Shown piece after piece: positions 33,210 through 44,060 of a stretch of 64,000 bases of DNA (position 1 is the stretch's first letter; each line of letters starts with the position of its first letter). The DNA lies in assembly GCF_002157835.1 (NCBI RefSeq), contig NZ_CP020809.1:6262001-6326000 (forward strand). The letters run 5' to 3'. The translations under genes were made by a program, and so were the position numbers. The notes beneath the pieces are model-generated. The model had not been told where the DNA came from. It did no database searches and saw nothing but the letters and a program-made list of their open reading frames with translations. The DNA is from Mycobacterium dioxanotrophicus (GTDB lineage: Bacteria > Actinomycetota > Actinomycetes > Mycobacteriales > Mycobacteriaceae).

Positions 33210-34475
33210 ATGCCGAAGCGGACGGTGTCCGAGACCGACGATATCGGCTACTTCGTGCCCGGGATTTTGCCGATGTGGCGAGCGGCCGGCCTGTCGCTCG
33301 CGGTGGCCGGAAGCGCTGTGTTCAACGGGGTCGGCGCACTCGGTGCCGTACTGATCGCCGCAGTGGTGGTCTACGCGCTCGAGCGGTTGCATCGTCAGGC
33401 ACCGGAAGCGCCCTCGACCGGTGATCTGGTCGGATCGACGCTCGGTCCGTCAGCCGCGCGGTTCACCGGCATGATCCAACTGGCGGCCTACGCGGTCATG
33501 GCTGCCGGCGTCGCGGTGTCGCTCGGCGGCCTGTCGTTCTACCACTCGGCGGACCCGGCTTCGGCGATGGCCAGCTGGTGGTGGCCGACGTTGTCGCTGG
33601 CCTTCGTCGGCCTGGCCGCAACACTGGTTGCGGTGCTGCCGACCCGGACCATCGGCGCGACGGCCGCCGTGCTGGCGGCGGTAGGTCTGTTGGTGTACTT
33701 CTACGTCGGCCTGGCGATCATCGCCAAGATGCTCAGCGGCACCGCGCCGCTCGACATCGGCCCGCAGCGCTTTCCGTCGGCGCTGGTCACCCTGGCCACC
33801 GTGATTCCCCTCGGCCTGGGATTGGCCGGGTTCGAAGTGGCGAGCGCAGCCAACGGCAGGCTGCGGTCGGTGGGGCGGCCCCTCGGCGTGGTGTTGGCCG
33901 CGGTCGGCGTGTGCACGGTCACGTTGCTGGCGGCTGTGAACGTCGCGGCGGCAGGCGGTTTCCAATACCAGGCCGGTTCGTTCTCGTCGATCGCGATCGA
34001 AATCTTCGGTGAGCCAAGTCGTCTCTGGCTGCTCGCCGGCCCCGTACCGCTGTCATGTGCGGCCGTGCTCGCGCTGCTGTGGGCGGCCACGCGGGTCGCC
34101 GGCCGGCTGTTCGGCGGAGGGGTGGCGACCTCCTGCCTGGTCGCGGCGGCCATCGCCGTCGTTGCCGTGGCGCTCTGTCGCTACCAGCGCGACATCAGCG
34201 GCCTGCTGTCCATCGTGGCGGCGCTGCTTCTGCTCGCGGTGTACATCCTTGTCGCCGAGGCGAACTCGCGCGTATCCGGGACACCCGCCGCGACGCAGGT
34301 GCCGCGCGCCGTGATGGTGGCGACGGCAGCCGCGGTGGTGTTCATCCCGCTTCGTGCCAGGGACTTCACGATTGCGGCATGGTGGCCGCTGGGCGTCACC
34401 GTCGTGATCGTCGGTGTCGCGGCGCTGCTCAGCGGCGTCGGACGAACAGCACGGCCAGCGCCCCAGCCTCGTTGA
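33210..34475 (+). CDS. APC-superfamily-like integral membrane permease
   Basis: The 421-aa polytopic protein has about twelve hydrophobic segments and APC/LeuT-fold features: GYFVPGILPMWRAAGLSLAVAGSAVFNGVGALG at the first helices and VIPLGLGLAGFEVASAANG at helix 6. An amino-acid or amine substrate is likely but not defined. Its 3' end overlaps the convergent CPBP gene by 47 bp. It begins at a leaderless-type start. Confidence 0.72.
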   Translation: MPKRTVSETDDIGYFVPGILPMWRAAGLSLAVAGSAVFNGVGALGAVLIAAVVVYALERLHRQAPEAPSTGDLVGSTLGPSAARFTGMIQLAAYAVMAAGVAVSLGGLSFYHSADPASAMASWWWPTLSLAFVGLAATLVAVLPTRTIGATAAVLAAVGLLVYFYVGLAIIAKMLSGTAPLDIGPQRFPSALVTLATVIPLGLGLAGFEVASAANGRLRSVGRPLGVVLAAVGVCTVTLLAAVNVAAAGGFQYQAGSFSSIAIEIFGEPSRLWLLAGPVPLSCAAVLALLWAATRVAGRLFGGGVATSCLVAAAIAVVAVALCRYQRDISGLLSIVAALLLLAVYILVAEANSRVSGTPAATQVPRAVMVATAAAVVFIPLRARDFTIAAWWPLGVTVVIVGVAALLSGVGRTARPAPQPR

Positions 34476-35046
34476 GCGCCAGGTGCGTCAGCATCGGCGC
34501 GGCCAGGCCACCGGAGCGCTCGGCCAGCCATCCGAACACCCATCCCGCGCCCCCGGTCACCAGCACGGTGCCGAGCACCGGTGCCCCTGTCGCTCGCGCA
34601 TCGGCTATGTGCGACAAGCCGAATGCCACTGCCTGCAACAGCCGCCCGCCACGCGGGCCGAATGCGCCGGAACCCAGGTTCGCCAGCACGGCACGATAAG
34701 TCATCTCCTCCGCCCACACCGTGCCGATCGGAATCCGCAGCGTGAGCCATCCGATCGGATCTGAGGGCAGTTCCCGCTGACGCATCACGGCACGGACCGC
34801 AGGCACCGCCGTCGTCGCCGCGGTCCCGGCGGTGATCGCGGCGGCTGCGGACGCACCCCACCGCAGGCCGGGCCGCACCCGGGTCGGGTGCAGACCGGTC
34901 GGGGCGCGGGTGAGTGCGACGAGGCCGGTCCCCAACAGTGCCCGCACCGCGGGCTGCCAGCGTTTCGGTAGCCGCGGGTCCACCAGCGTGCTCCAGGCCA
35001 CCAGCCCGCCGGCCAGCAGCAGCGCTCGTAACGTGTTGGTGCGCAT
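34429..35046 (-). CDS. CPBP family intramembrane metalloprotease
   Basis: The 205-aa membrane protein has the CPBP (Abi/CAAX-processing) motifs: EEMTYR (EExxxR) near residue 115, FGLSHI, and a C-terminal HLALNE. Such glutamate-dependent membrane proteases cleave within membranes, but few mycobacterial substrates are known. The ATG shares its A with the stop of the upstream hydrolase gene (TGATG), so it is the third gene of the purL operon. Its 3' end overlaps the convergent permease gene by 47 bp. Confidence 0.85.
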   Translation of the reverse strand: MRTNTLRALLLAGGLVAWSTLVDPRLPKRWQPAVRALLGTGLVALTRAPTGLHPTRVRPGLRWGASAAAAITAGTAATTAVPAVRAVMRQRELPSDPIGWLTLRIPIGTVWAEEMTYRAVLANLGSGAFGPRGGRLLQAVAFGLSHIADARATGAPVLGTVLVTGGAGWVFGWLAERSGGLAAPMLTHLALNEAGALAVLFVRRR

Positions 35047-36770
35047 CAGTTTTCGGGGCCATCCTGGGCCATCGTCTTCTGCAGCGCGATCCGGATCCGC
35101 TCGGTGTCATGCGGTGTCCAACCAGCAGGCGGCGCCACCGCCACCCAGCCGTCCAACACCGATTCGCCGTAGTTGTGTCCGTGTCCGGCCGGTACGCCCG
35201 AGGCGTTGGTGATGTCCGCGGCGACCTGCCAGAACGTGATGATCGGATACCAGCGCATCGATGCCGTGCGGTCCCTGCCGGGTGGCTCGACGAGCCAATC
35301 CGGCCGGGAGAACAGCAGATCCGTCGACCACCAGACGATCGGGTCCGACGGATGCTGCAGGAACAGCACCCGGGTCCCCTCCCAGGTGCCTGCCGTGTCG
35401 GCGGCGATTTCGCCCGGATCGACGGCTTCGGAGAACCGGACCGTGCGGCCGTTGTCGTAGCGCGGTCTGACCGCCGGGGTTCCCGGATCGCGTCGCACCA
35501 CCAGGCCGTGCCACAGCGTGCTGGCGTTCGGCGGGCCCACCCACAGCACAGCGGAAAAACCCATCCTCGCGATGTCGGGCAGCCAGCTGAATGCCCCCTG
35601 CCCGGCCAGTGAACCGAGACTCTCGCCGTAGAGCACGAGTTCCGGGCGGTGGTCCGCGGGCAGTTGGTCCCAGCGTTCATGGATGGCGTTGATCATGGTC
35701 CGGCCGGAGTCCACCGATTTCTCGCGGTCGGCCATGAACGAAATCCAGCTCGGCAGATAGGAATACTGCATGCCGACGATTGCGGTGTCGCCGTTGTACA
35801 TCATCTCCAGCGCCCGCGCGGCGACCGGATTGACCCAGCCGGTACCCGTGGTCGGGACGATCACCAGCATCTTTCGGTCGAACGCGTGGGTGCGTTCAAG
35901 TTCGCTCAGTACCACCGAAATCCGCTGCTGATCGTTGTCGCCGGTCTGCAATCCGGCGTAGACCCGGATGGGTTCCTTGGCGGGCCTTCCGTTGAGCTTG
36001 GTGAGTTCGTCGGCATGCGGCCCGGTGGCGACGAAGTTGCGACCCTGGAAGCCGAGGGTGTTCCACGGCGCGAAAGAGCTTGGGCTGCCTGATCTCTCAG
36101 GCTGATCGGGCTGGCTGACGCCCTCGCGGGTGGTGGTGTTCTGCGGCTGGAACACCCGACTGGCCCCGGCCAGAAACCCGCGGTAGAGCACACCGTTGAC
36201 CAGCATGACCACCAGCACCACCACGATCGCGGTGCCGATGAACTGGGCGACCTCGCGGTGCAGATGCCAACGCCGGATGAACAGCCGGGCCAGCAGGCGC
36301 ACGGCGTCGCGCAGCACCCGCGCGGTGGAGATCAAGGCCGTGCCGACGGCCACGGCGATGATCAGCGTGCGCAGATAGCCCGCGGTGCCCGGCCCTTCCA
36401 TGCCCATCACCGCCGACACCTGCCGTTGCCAGGCCGCGGCCGGGATCAACATCAGAATGCAGGCCGCAATGGCGCTGGTGACGACGACCGCCTTGAGACC
36501 GTACAGCACCCGCTTGCTCGGGGGCCACCACGGTCTGCGCCGTAAAAGCAAGCGGTACAGCAGTTTTCCGAGTACGACGCCAATGCCGTAGCCGATGGCG
36601 GCGTTGATCCCGCCGATCAGCCCGGCGAACAACCAGTCCCTGGGCAGTAACGACGGGGTCAGCGACAGACAGAAGAACAGGGCGCCGACGGCGACGCCTG
36701 CGAAATCGAGCCGGACCAGGTTCCAGGCCCAGACCAGTAACGGATGTCGGTTTGTGGTCTGTTCAATCAC
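35046..36770 (-). CDS. membrane-bound alpha/beta hydrolase (Abhydrolase_9 type)
   Basis: The 574-aa protein has four or five N-terminal TM segments ([28 protein letters not shown]...; [40 protein letters not shown]) and a C-terminal hydrolase domain with the nucleophile elbow [11 protein letters not shown]. This is the PF15420/PF10081 arrangement, and the role is probably esterase- or lipase-like. The GTG start at 36770 overlaps the purL stop (GTGA), so it is co-translated with a purine gene without an obvious link. Confidence 0.85.
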   Translation of the reverse strand: MIEQTTNRHPLLVWAWNLVRLDFAGVAVGALFFCLSLTPSLLPRDWLFAGLIGGINAAIGYGIGVVLGKLLYRLLLRRRPWWPPSKRVLYGLKAVVVTSAIAACILMLIPAAAWQRQVSAVMGMEGPGTAGYLRTLIIAVAVGTALISTARVLRDAVRLLARLFIRRWHLHREVAQFIGTAIVVVLVVMLVNGVLYRGFLAGASRVFQPQNTTTREGVSQPDQPERSGSPSSFAPWNTLGFQGRNFVATGPHADELTKLNGRPAKEPIRVYAGLQTGDNDQQRISVVLSELERTHAFDRKMLVIVPTTGTGWVNPVAARALEMMYNGDTAIVGMQYSYLPSWISFMADREKSVDSGRTMINAIHERWDQLPADHRPELVLYGESLGSLAGQGAFSWLPDIARMGFSAVLWVGPPNASTLWHGLVVRRDPGTPAVRPRYDNGRTVRFSEAVDPGEIAADTAGTWEGTRVLFLQHPSDPIVWWSTDLLFSRPDWLVEPPGRDRTASMRWYPIITFWQVAADITNASGVPAGHGHNYGESVLDGWVAVAPPAGWTPHDTERIRIALQKTMAQDGPEN

Positions 36771-39064
36771 CCGAACAACCCGGGCAGCACGCCCTCCGAC
36801 GTGCTCCGCAGCTCGGACAAGGTGACACTGAACTGGCCCTGCACTTCGACCGAATCGCTCCCCTGGTCGACCACGCCGATGCGGGTCACCGGCAGGCCGC
36901 GTGCCTCGCACATCGACCGGAATCGGCTCTCCTCGGTACGCGGCACGGCCACCAGTACCCGGCCCGCCGACTCGGAGAACAGCGTCACGAAAGGATCGGC
37001 ACCTTCGGGAAGGATTACCCGGCAACCGGTTTCACCCGCGAGTGCGGCCTCGACCACGGCCTGGATCAGGCCACCTTCACTGAGGTCGTGCGCGGCGGAG
37101 ACCAGCCCGTCGCGCGATGCCGACACCAGCACCTCGGCCAGCAGCTTCTCGCGGTCGAGGTCCACCTTCGGCGGCACCCCGCCGAGGTGGTCGCCGGTGA
37201 CCTGCGCCCAGATCGACCCGTCGAACTCGTCGCGGGTGTCGCCGAGCAGCATCAAGGTCTCGCCGGGCTCGGTGCCCAGGCCGGTGGGGATGCGGCGCTT
37301 CACGTCGTCGATGACGCCGAGCACGCCGACCACCGGGGTCGGCAGGATCGCGGTGGTCCCGGTCTGGTTGTAGAAGCTGACGTTGCCGCCGGTCACCGGA
37401 ATGCCCAGAGCCGCACAGCCATCGGCGAGGCCGCGGACAGCCTGGCTGAACTGCCACATGACACCCGGATCCTCGGGAGACCCGAAGTTGAGGCAGTTGG
37501 TCACCGCGACGGGCGTGGCGCCGGTGACGGCGACATTGCGGTAGGCCTCGGCGAGCGCGAGCTGCGCGCCGGTGTAGGGATCCAGCTGCGTGTAGCGCCC
37601 CGAGGCGTCGGTGGACAGCGCGATGCCCCGGCCGGTGGACTCGTCGATGCGCAGCAGGCCGCCGTCGGCATGCTCGGCCAGCACGGTGTTGCCCCGCACG
37701 TACCGGTCGTACTGCTCGGTGATGAACGCCCGGCTGCACAGGTGCGGACTGCCGACCATCGTGAGCAGGGTCTCCCGCAGCTCGTCGCCGGTGGTGGGTC
37801 GCGGCAGCTTCGCCGAGGTGTCGGCGATCAGCGCGTCCTGGCTGTCGGGGCGCGCCACCGGACGCTGGTACACCGGGCCCTCGTGCGCGACGGTACGCGG
37901 CGGCACGTCGACGACGGTCTCGCCGTTCCAGGTGATCTGTAGCCGGTCGCCGTCGGTCACCTCGCCGATGACGGTGGCGAGCACCTCCCACTTGCGGCAC
38001 ACGGCCAGGAACGCGTCGACGTTCTCCGGGGTGACCACCGCGCACATCCGTTCCTGCGATTCGCTCGACAGGATCTCGGCCGGGGTCATGTTGGCGGCGC
38101 GCTGCGGTACCCGTTCCAGTTCCACCCGCATACCGCCGTCGCCGGCGGAGGCCAGTTCGGAGGTGGCGCAGGACAATCCGGCGCCGCCGAGATCCTGGAT
38201 CCCGACCACCAGGTCGGCCGCGTACAGCTCAAGACAGCACTCGATGAGTACCTTTTCGGTGAACGGGTCACCGACCTGCACCGCCGGCAGCTTCTTGCGG
38301 CCGGGGCCGGACCCTTCGTCGCCGCCGAAGGTCTCCGATGCGAGCACCGACACACCGCCGATGCCGTCCAGGCCGGTGCGGGCGCCGAACAGGATGATCT
38401 TGTTGCCCGTGCCCGACGCGAACGCCAGGTGCAGGTCTTCCTTGCGCAGCACGCCGACGCACAGCGCATTCACCAGCGGGTTGCCGGCGTACGACGCGTC
38501 GAAGACGGTCTCGCCGCCGATGTTGGGCAGGCCAAGGGAGTTGCCGTAGCCACCCACGCCGCGCACCACACCGTCGAGCACGCGGCGGGTGTCGGGGGCA
38601 TCGGCAGCGCCGAACCGCAGCTGGTCCATCACCGCGACCGGGCGCGCGCCCATGGCCATGATGTCGCGGACGATGCCGCCGACACCGGTGGCCGCGCCCT
38701 GGTAGGGCTCGACGTAGGACGGGTGGTTGTGGGATTCGACCTTGAAGGTGACGGCCCAGCCGTCGCCGATGTCGACGACACCGGCGTTCTCGCCGATGCC
38801 GGCCAGCATGCCGGCGCGCATCTCGTCGGTGGTGGTCTCACCGAAATAGCGCAGGTGCACCTTGGAGGACTTGTAGGAGCAGTGCTCACTCCACATCACC
38901 GAGTACATGGCCAGTTCGGCGTCGGTGGGACGCCGGCCGAGGATCTCCCGGATCCGCTGGTACTCGTCATCCTTGAGGCCGAGTTCGCGGTAGGGCTGGG
39001 GGTGATCGGGGGTGGCGGCTGCCCGCTCCACCGAGTCGATGTCGTGGGTGAGCTCAGACGTCAC
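36767..39064 (-). CDS. purL: phosphoribosylformylglycinamidine synthase II PurL
   Basis: The 765-aa small-type PurL needs separate PurQ and PurS, both present at 48.8-49.7 kb. It shows [59 protein letters not shown] and a C-terminal [13 protein letters not shown]. The start is GTG 39064, with TACACT ending 6 nt upstream (leaderless). It heads a purL-hydrolase-CPBP operon. Confidence 0.96.
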   Translation of the reverse strand: MTSELTHDIDSVERAAATPDHPQPYRELGLKDDEYQRIREILGRRPTDAELAMYSVMWSEHCSYKSSKVHLRYFGETTTDEMRAGMLAGIGENAGVVDIGDGWAVTFKVESHNHPSYVEPYQGAATGVGGIVRDIMAMGARPVAVMDQLRFGAADAPDTRRVLDGVVRGVGGYGNSLGLPNIGGETVFDASYAGNPLVNALCVGVLRKEDLHLAFASGTGNKIILFGARTGLDGIGGVSVLASETFGGDEGSGPGRKKLPAVQVGDPFTEKVLIECCLELYAADLVVGIQDLGGAGLSCATSELASAGDGGMRVELERVPQRAANMTPAEILSSESQERMCAVVTPENVDAFLAVCRKWEVLATVIGEVTDGDRLQITWNGETVVDVPPRTVAHEGPVYQRPVARPDSQDALIADTSAKLPRPTTGDELRETLLTMVGSPHLCSRAFITEQYDRYVRGNTVLAEHADGGLLRIDESTGRGIALSTDASGRYTQLDPYTGAQLALAEAYRNVAVTGATPVAVTNCLNFGSPEDPGVMWQFSQAVRGLADGCAALGIPVTGGNVSFYNQTGTTAILPTPVVGVLGVIDDVKRRIPTGLGTEPGETLMLLGDTRDEFDGSIWAQVTGDHLGGVPPKVDLDREKLLAEVLVSASRDGLVSAAHDLSEGGLIQAVVEAALAGETGCRVILPEGADPFVTLFSESAGRVLVAVPRTEESRFRSMCEARGLPVTRIGVVDQGSDSVEVQGQFSVTLSELRSTSEGVLPGLFG

Positions 39065-39070
39065 GCTCAG

Positions 39071-39076
39071 AGTGTA
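39071..39076 (-). promoter_or_regulatory. -10 element, leaderless purL promoter
   Basis: Minus-strand TACACT (39076-39071) fits TANNNT and ends 6 nt before the purL GTG. Confidence 0.55.
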
Positions 39077-39130
39077 TCGTTGCCGGCCCTGCGGCTCTGA
39101 CCCCCAGCAGGTCAGCGGCATACTCGGCGG

Positions 39131-40105
39131 ATGCGCAAGCTCGGGTCCAGGGGGCGGCTCGTCGTTGTCGTCGTGGTGTTGGTGCTCGTCGCCACCTGTT
39201 ACCAGTTCAGGGGCGCGTGGTCGGCCCGCCTGATCGACAGCGCGTTGCGGCGGCAACCGGGTGTGACGTTCGTGACTCACACCGTCTCGAGCGACAACGG
39301 CTTCGGGGTCCGCACCGCCAGCTTCAATGTCTACGTCAGCGGTGATGCGACCGCCGACCAGTTGTCGGCGCTGGGCCACACCCTCGCCACGCAGATCCAC
39401 GATTCCTGGGTGTACGGCGGGCTGGGTGCCAGCTTCATTGTCATGCGCAGCGCGCAGCAGTCCTACCCCGCGCAGTCAGGTTCCACGATGTATGTCCGAT
39501 TCGAACCGTCGCGTCCCACCCCGGAGGCGCCGTGGCGGGACTGGCTCGCCCTGTCCAAGGGCGACTACGCGTACGAGATCACCGGGTCAGCGTGGCCCGA
39601 CAACACCGACCTCACGGTGGCGCTCCGCAGCATCGAACACTCGCATGACCCCCTCAGTGCTTCGGAGTTCGCCACGTCGGTCCGGCGGCTGGTCACGGAT
39701 TTCCCCGATTCGACCGTCGGCTGGACCGTCTTCGACGCCGACACCAACAACGCCCCACGCATCCGTTCCGACCGCGGCCTGCCCAACCAGGCTCAACTGG
39801 CGCTGTGGCAGGCGCTCGATCAGATTGCGCCGATCGACGGCGCGTTCAATGTCGACCGGCCCGACCGGAACAGCTTCACGCTGGATGCGCTGCCCCCGGG
39901 TCCGGACGTGGAGCGCGTTGTCATCGCTCAACTTCAGCTCATCAAGGACTCGGGGCTGTCTGCGGCGTACGAGGTCGAGGACGCCCAGATCACGGTGCGG
40001 CCCGGGGGTTGTTCGAAGGATGTCCGGGAACCTCAGCCGCAGACGCCGGCGGAGGTGGACCTGCAAGCCAGGCTGCGCACCCAATTCGAGCAGTGCCGTG
40101 GCTGA
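39131..40105 (+). CDS. membrane-anchored protein of unknown function
   Basis: The 324-aa protein has an N-terminal signal-anchor ([18 protein letters not shown]) and a soluble exported domain with no family I can name. Visible features are a beta-rich middle ([33 protein letters not shown]) and two Cys near the C-terminus ([15 protein letters not shown]) that may bridge. It is divergent from purL and convergent with the antiporter gene. Function is unknown. Confidence 0.68.
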   Translation: MRKLGSRGRLVVVVVVLVLVATCYQFRGAWSARLIDSALRRQPGVTFVTHTVSSDNGFGVRTASFNVYVSGDATADQLSALGHTLATQIHDSWVYGGLGASFIVMRSAQQSYPAQSGSTMYVRFEPSRPTPEAPWRDWLALSKGDYAYEITGSAWPDNTDLTVALRSIEHSHDPLSASEFATSVRRLVTDFPDSTVGWTVFDADTNNAPRIRSDRGLPNQAQLALWQALDQIAPIDGAFNVDRPDRNSFTLDALPPGPDVERVVIAQLQLIKDSGLSAAYEVEDAQITVRPGGCSKDVREPQPQTPAEVDLQARLRTQFEQCRG

Positions 40106-40114
40106 GCCCGGCCG

Positions 40115-41323
40115 TCATGTCACCACCTTCCTCTGTGAGCGCTGGTAGGCACGGGCGGCCGCCGGTGCGCTGGCTCCGTGCACGATGACGCTGCCCAGCA
40201 CCGCGATCACCAGCACCTGAACGACGGTGTCCTCGGCCACGCCCTCGAGGGCGTTGAACGCCAGCAGCCCGAAGACGATCGAGCTGGTGCCGCGCGGTCC
40301 CAGCCAGCCGAGCAGCAACCGTTCGGGCCATCCGACCGGTGAGCCGAGCATCGCCAGCAGCACCGTGACGACGCGCACCACCGTGAGCACGAGCAGGCAG
40401 AACACGACCATCCCCCACGGCACGCCGAAACCGAGCGCCAGCACGGCGGTGAGGCCGAACACGAACCACATGCCCGAAGCCAGGAGAAATCCGACGTCGT
40501 CGACGAGCTCCAGTTCGGTGGAGAACGTCGGCGAGGTCCGGAAGTAGTTGAACGCGATGCCACAGACGAAGGCCGAGACGAAGCCGTTGCCGCCGACGCC
40601 GAGGCTGGCTCCGAACGACAACAGCGGGGCGGTCACCAGGATCAGACGTTTGGCCTGGCCGGTCATCAGGCCCCGGCGTTCGGCCGTGTTGGTCGCCACC
40701 GCCAGAACAGCGCCGATGATGGCGCCGACCAGCAGCGCCTTGCCTGCCTCAGGGATGGCCCGGCCCAGCGCGTCCAGCGGCGTCTCGGCCTGGGTGCGGT
40801 CGGAGGCCAGTACGAGCGCGAAGATGAAGACCGGTGAGACGATGCCGTCGTTGTAGCCGGCCTCGACGTTGAGCAGGCCGCGTACCCGTTCGGGAATCCG
40901 GTCATCACGTAGCAGCGAGGACGTCGGCGCGAAGTCGGTCGGCACCACCACACAGGCGATGACCAGCAGCACTGCCCACGGCAGGCCCGGCAGCAGCCAC
41001 AGGCCCAGCAGGACCGACGCGGCCAGGCCGAGTGGCATCGCGATGAACAGCAACCGCAGCGCCGAGCGCGGATCGGCACCGAGATACCCGCCGCGCACAT
41101 CCGTGGCGTCGACGAAAAGCAGGACCGCAAGGATGATTTCGGCTACATGCTGGGCGGCGACGGCATTCAGGGTCGACGCCAGCGCATCCTTGGTGGTGAA
41201 ACCTGCCGCAATCCCGGCCAGCACGAGCAGCATCGGCGAGGTGAGCCGCAGCCGCTCGAAGCCACGCGAGAAGAGCGACCAGCACGCCAGCACCACCGAG
41301 ACCGCGACGAGCGACAACAGCAT
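40115..41323 (-). CDS. cation:proton antiporter (NhaP/CPA1 type)
   Basis: The 402-aa membrane transporter has about twelve TM segments. Conserved patches are FVDATDVRGGYLG, ACVVVPTDFAPTSSLLRDDRIPERVRGLLNVEAGYNDGIVSPVFIFAL (the TD and ND ion-site motifs) and LGWLGPRGTSSIVFGLLAF. The family exchanges Na+ or K+ for H+. It is followed at its 5' side by the VOC gene on the same strand, with a 27-bp gap. Confidence 0.88.
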   Translation of the reverse strand: MLLSLVAVSVVLACWSLFSRGFERLRLTSPMLLVLAGIAAGFTTKDALASTLNAVAAQHVAEIILAVLLFVDATDVRGGYLGADPRSALRLLFIAMPLGLAASVLLGLWLLPGLPWAVLLVIACVVVPTDFAPTSSLLRDDRIPERVRGLLNVEAGYNDGIVSPVFIFALVLASDRTQAETPLDALGRAIPEAGKALLVGAIIGAVLAVATNTAERRGLMTGQAKRLILVTAPLLSFGASLGVGGNGFVSAFVCGIAFNYFRTSPTFSTELELVDDVGFLLASGMWFVFGLTAVLALGFGVPWGMVVFCLLVLTVVRVVTVLLAMLGSPVGWPERLLLGWLGPRGTSSIVFGLLAFNALEGVAEDTVVQVLVIAVLGSVIVHGASAPAAARAYQRSQRKVVT

Positions 41324-41350
41324 GGCCGGAATCCTGCCAGCTGCCGGCTG

Positions 41351-41698
41351 TTATTGACCGGCGATGCAGAACGCGTTGCCCACCGGGTCGGCGAGCACCA
41401 CCCAGGAGAACTCGTCGCCGAAATTGTGCCGCTCGGTTTCACTGGCACCCAGCCCCACGAGCCGCGCCACCTCGGCCTCCATGTCGGCAGCATGGAAGTC
41501 GAGATGCACGCGGTTCTTGCCCGGCGTCGGCTCCTCGACGTGCTGGAACCCCAGCTTGGGGCCGTCGGGCAGCTCAACAACGATGAATTCGCCTGGCATC
41601 ACGGCGTTTACCGTGCCGCCGAGCACTTGCGCCCACCACTGGGCCAGCGGCTCCGGTTCGGCACAGTCGACCGTGACCATCTCCACATGCAGCGTCAT
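41351..41698 (-). CDS. VOC/glyoxalase-like small protein
   Basis: The 115-aa protein has the two-module VOC fold: HVEMVTVDCAEPEPLAQWWAQVLGG at the start, LGFQHVEEPTPGKNRVHLDFHAADMEAEVARLVGLGA and VVLADPVGNAFCI at the end. The metal-site residues (His, Glu) are roughly kept. The reaction is unknown. A leaderless-type -10 (TATCGT, 41711-41706) precedes it. Confidence 0.85.
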   Translation of the reverse strand: MTLHVEMVTVDCAEPEPLAQWWAQVLGGTVNAVMPGEFIVVELPDGPKLGFQHVEEPTPGKNRVHLDFHAADMEAEVARLVGLGASETERHNFGDEFSWVVLADPVGNAFCIAGQ

Positions 41699-41705
41699 GC
41701 GGCCG

Positions 41706-41711
41706 ACGATA
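41706..41711 (-). promoter_or_regulatory. -10 element, leaderless VOC gene promoter
   Basis: Minus-strand TATCGT (41711-41706) fits TANNNT and ends 7 nt before the ATG at 41698. It overlaps the intergenic end of pepC. Confidence 0.45.
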
Positions 41712-41713
41712 GA

Positions 41714-42973
41714 TCAGGCCGGTGACAAAAACGCCTGCAGCGCCGCCGAGTAGGCCGCGACGTCACGGGCGCCCATGAACTCCCGCGCGGAATGCATCGC
41801 CAGCTGCGCCGCCCCGACGTCGACGGTCGGGATGCCGGTGCGGGCCGAGGTCATCGGCCCGATCGTCGACCCACAGGGCAGATCGGCCCGGTGCTCGTAG
41901 CGTTGCAGCGGCACGCCCGCCTGCTCGCAGGCGAGCGCAAAGGCCGCCGCGGTCCGACCGTCGGTGGCGTAGCGCAGGTTCGGCTGCACCTTGAGCACCG
42001 GCCCGGCGTTGACCGCTATCTGGTGGGAGGGCTCGTGGCGCTCGGGATAGTTGGGGTGGGTGGCGTGCGCCATGTCGCCGGACGCCACCATCGACCCGGC
42101 CATCCGGCGCAGGTAGTCCTCCCGGCTGCCCCCGGCTGCCAGCGTGATGCGTTCCAGCACGGTGGGCAACAACTCGGACTGCGCACCGTGGTCGGAGGTG
42201 GACCCGACCTCCTCGTGGTCGAACAGGGCCAGCACCGGGAGGTGATCGGAGTCGCCCGCGGCGAGGAAGGCCTCCAACCCGGCGTAGCACGTCACCTGGT
42301 TGTCCAACCGTGGCGCACTGACGAACTCGTCGTCGACACCGGTGACGGCCGACGGGTTCGTGTCGTGCGTCATCAGGTCGAACCCCAGCACGTCGGCCTC
42401 GGCGACACCGGCCCGCTCGGCCACGAAGCCGAGAAACGACCCCGGCCGCTCCCCCAACCCCCACACCGCGTTGACGTGTCGCTGCGGGTCGGGGCTCACA
42501 CCCTTGCGGTCGTCGGACAGGTGAATTGCCAACTGCGGCACCCGCAGGATCGGGTCGTCGACGCAGACCACGCGGTGTTCGACGCGGTTCCCGACGCGCA
42601 CCGCCAGCCGGCCGCTGATGCCGAGGTCACGGTCCAGCCAGGAGTTCAGCCACGCACCGCCGTAGGGCTGCAGCGCCACCACCTGCCAGCCGGCTACCAC
42701 GCGGTCGGGATATTGCTTGACCCGCAGATTCGGGCTGTCGGTATGCCCGCCGACGATGCGAAACGGTGTCACCGGGCCGGAATCGTCGGACCGCCACGCC
42801 ACCAGCGAACCGGCCCGTACCGTGAAGTAGCGACCGCTGGCGGGCCAGGCGTCGGTTTCGGCCAGCTCCGTGAAGCCTGCTGCGACCAGTCGTTGTGCGG
42901 CATGAGCGCACACGTGGAACGGAGACGGCGAGGCATCGATGAATTCACACAGACCATGTGGGCTAGCTGCCAT
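41714..42973 (-). CDS. pepC: M18 family aminopeptidase PepC
   Basis: The 419-aa metallo-aminopeptidase has the M18 zinc-ligand motifs: [56 protein letters not shown] and [18 protein letters not shown]. It releases acidic or other N-terminal residues in the cytosol. Length is normal. The start ATG is at 42973. It is divergent from dyp. Confidence 0.95.
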   Translation of the reverse strand: MAASPHGLCEFIDASPSPFHVCAHAAQRLVAAGFTELAETDAWPASGRYFTVRAGSLVAWRSDDSGPVTPFRIVGGHTDSPNLRVKQYPDRVVAGWQVVALQPYGGAWLNSWLDRDLGISGRLAVRVGNRVEHRVVCVDDPILRVPQLAIHLSDDRKGVSPDPQRHVNAVWGLGERPGSFLGFVAERAGVAEADVLGFDLMTHDTNPSAVTGVDDEFVSAPRLDNQVTCYAGLEAFLAAGDSDHLPVLALFDHEEVGSTSDHGAQSELLPTVLERITLAAGGSREDYLRRMAGSMVASGDMAHATHPNYPERHEPSHQIAVNAGPVLKVQPNLRYATDGRTAAAFALACEQAGVPLQRYEHRADLPCGSTIGPMTSARTGIPTVDVGAAQLAMHSAREFMGARDVAAYSAALQAFLSPA

Positions 42974-43010
42974 ATCTCTATCTTGGCCTGGATTTCACGG
43001 CGGTCCGCGC

Positions 43011-43016
43011 TAGGGT
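43011..43016 (+). promoter_or_regulatory. -10 element, leaderless dyp-encapsulin promoter
   Basis: TAGGGT fits TANNNT and ends 6 nt before the dyp GTG at 43023. Confidence 0.55.
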
Positions 43017-43022
43017 CCTGAT

Positions 43023-44060
43023 GTGCCCGCACCACAGCCCCAGCCGGTTCTGGCCCCGCTGACACCGGCTGCCGTGTTCATGGTCTCGACGATCGACGAA
43101 GGTCAGGAAGCGGCAGTCCACGACGCTCTGACCGATATCTCGGGCCTGGTCCGCGCAATCGGATTCCGTGATCCCACCAAACATTTGTCGGCGATCGTGT
43201 CGATCGGCTCCCACGCCTGGGACCGGCTGTTCTCCGGTCCACGCCCGGCCGAACTGCATCCCTTTGTCGCCCTCGACGGTCTGCGCCACCACGCCCCGGC
43301 AACGCCGGGAGACCTGCTGTTCCACCTGCGGGCCGAGTCCATGGACGTATGTTTCGAACTCGCAACCAAACTCGTCGATGCGATGGCGGGTGCCATCACC
43401 ATCGTCGACGAGGTGCACGGCTTCAAGTTCTTCGACAACAGGGATCTGCTCGGATTCGTCGACGGCACCGAGAACCCGAACGGGCCGGTGGCCACCAACG
43501 CCACCCAAATCGGCGATGAGGACCCGGATTTCGCCGGCGGCTGCTACGTGCATGTCCAGAAATACCTGCACGACATGACATCGTGGAACTCGTTGTCCGT
43601 CGAGGAGCAGGAGCGGGTGATCGGGCGCACGAAACTCGATGACATCGAGATGTCCGATGCGGTGAAACCACCCAATTCTCACCTCGCCCTCAACGTCATC
43701 GAAGACGCCGACGGCAATGAGCTGAAGATCATCCGACACAACATGCCGTTCGGCGAGATCGGCAAGGGCGAATTCGGCACGTACTACATCGGATATTCCC
43801 GCACACCCAACGTCACCGAGCGGATGCTGCGCAACATGTTCATCGGTGACCCCCCGGGTAACACCGACCGCATCCTCGATTTCTCCACGGCCGTCACAGG
43901 CGGCCTGTTCTTCAGTCCCACCATCGACTTCCTGGATGATCCACCGCCGCTCCCGGCGGACCGGGCAGAAGAATCGCAACCGGTTTCTGTCGAGGAGCCG
44001 GCGGCGAGCAGCAATGACACCTCACTTGCGATCGGCAGCCTGAAAGGAACACCGCAATGA
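43023..44060 (+). CDS. dyp: dye-decolorizing peroxidase, encapsulin cargo
   Basis: The 345-aa haem peroxidase shows the GxxDG motif in LGFVDGTENPNGPVA near residue 145, the downstream haem-site region (AGGCYVHVQKYLHD) and a proximal His in the second half. The C-terminus is a Ser/Pro/Glu-rich linker ending in SLAIGSLKGTPQ. This matches the known encapsulin targeting peptide, so the enzyme is packaged in the shell encoded next. The stop overlaps the encapsulin ATG (ATGA). The start is GTG 43023 with a leaderless -10. Confidence 0.95.
   Translation: MPAPQPQPVLAPLTPAAVFMVSTIDEGQEAAVHDALTDISGLVRAIGFRDPTKHLSAIVSIGSHAWDRLFSGPRPAELHPFVALDGLRHHAPATPGDLLFHLRAESMDVCFELATKLVDAMAGAITIVDEVHGFKFFDNRDLLGFVDGTENPNGPVATNATQIGDEDPDFAGGCYVHVQKYLHDMTSWNSLSVEEQERVIGRTKLDDIEMSDAVKPPNSHLALNVIEDADGNELKIIRHNMPFGEIGKGEFGTYYIGYSRTPNVTERMLRNMFIGDPPGNTDRILDFSTAVTGGLFFSPTIDFLDDPPPLPADRAEESQPVSVEEPAASSNDTSLAIGSLKGTPQ

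Noticed and set aside
36752..37942. 396-codon open frame opposite purL
   Set aside because: Same reason: an antisense shadow caused by high third-position GC, without RBS or motif.
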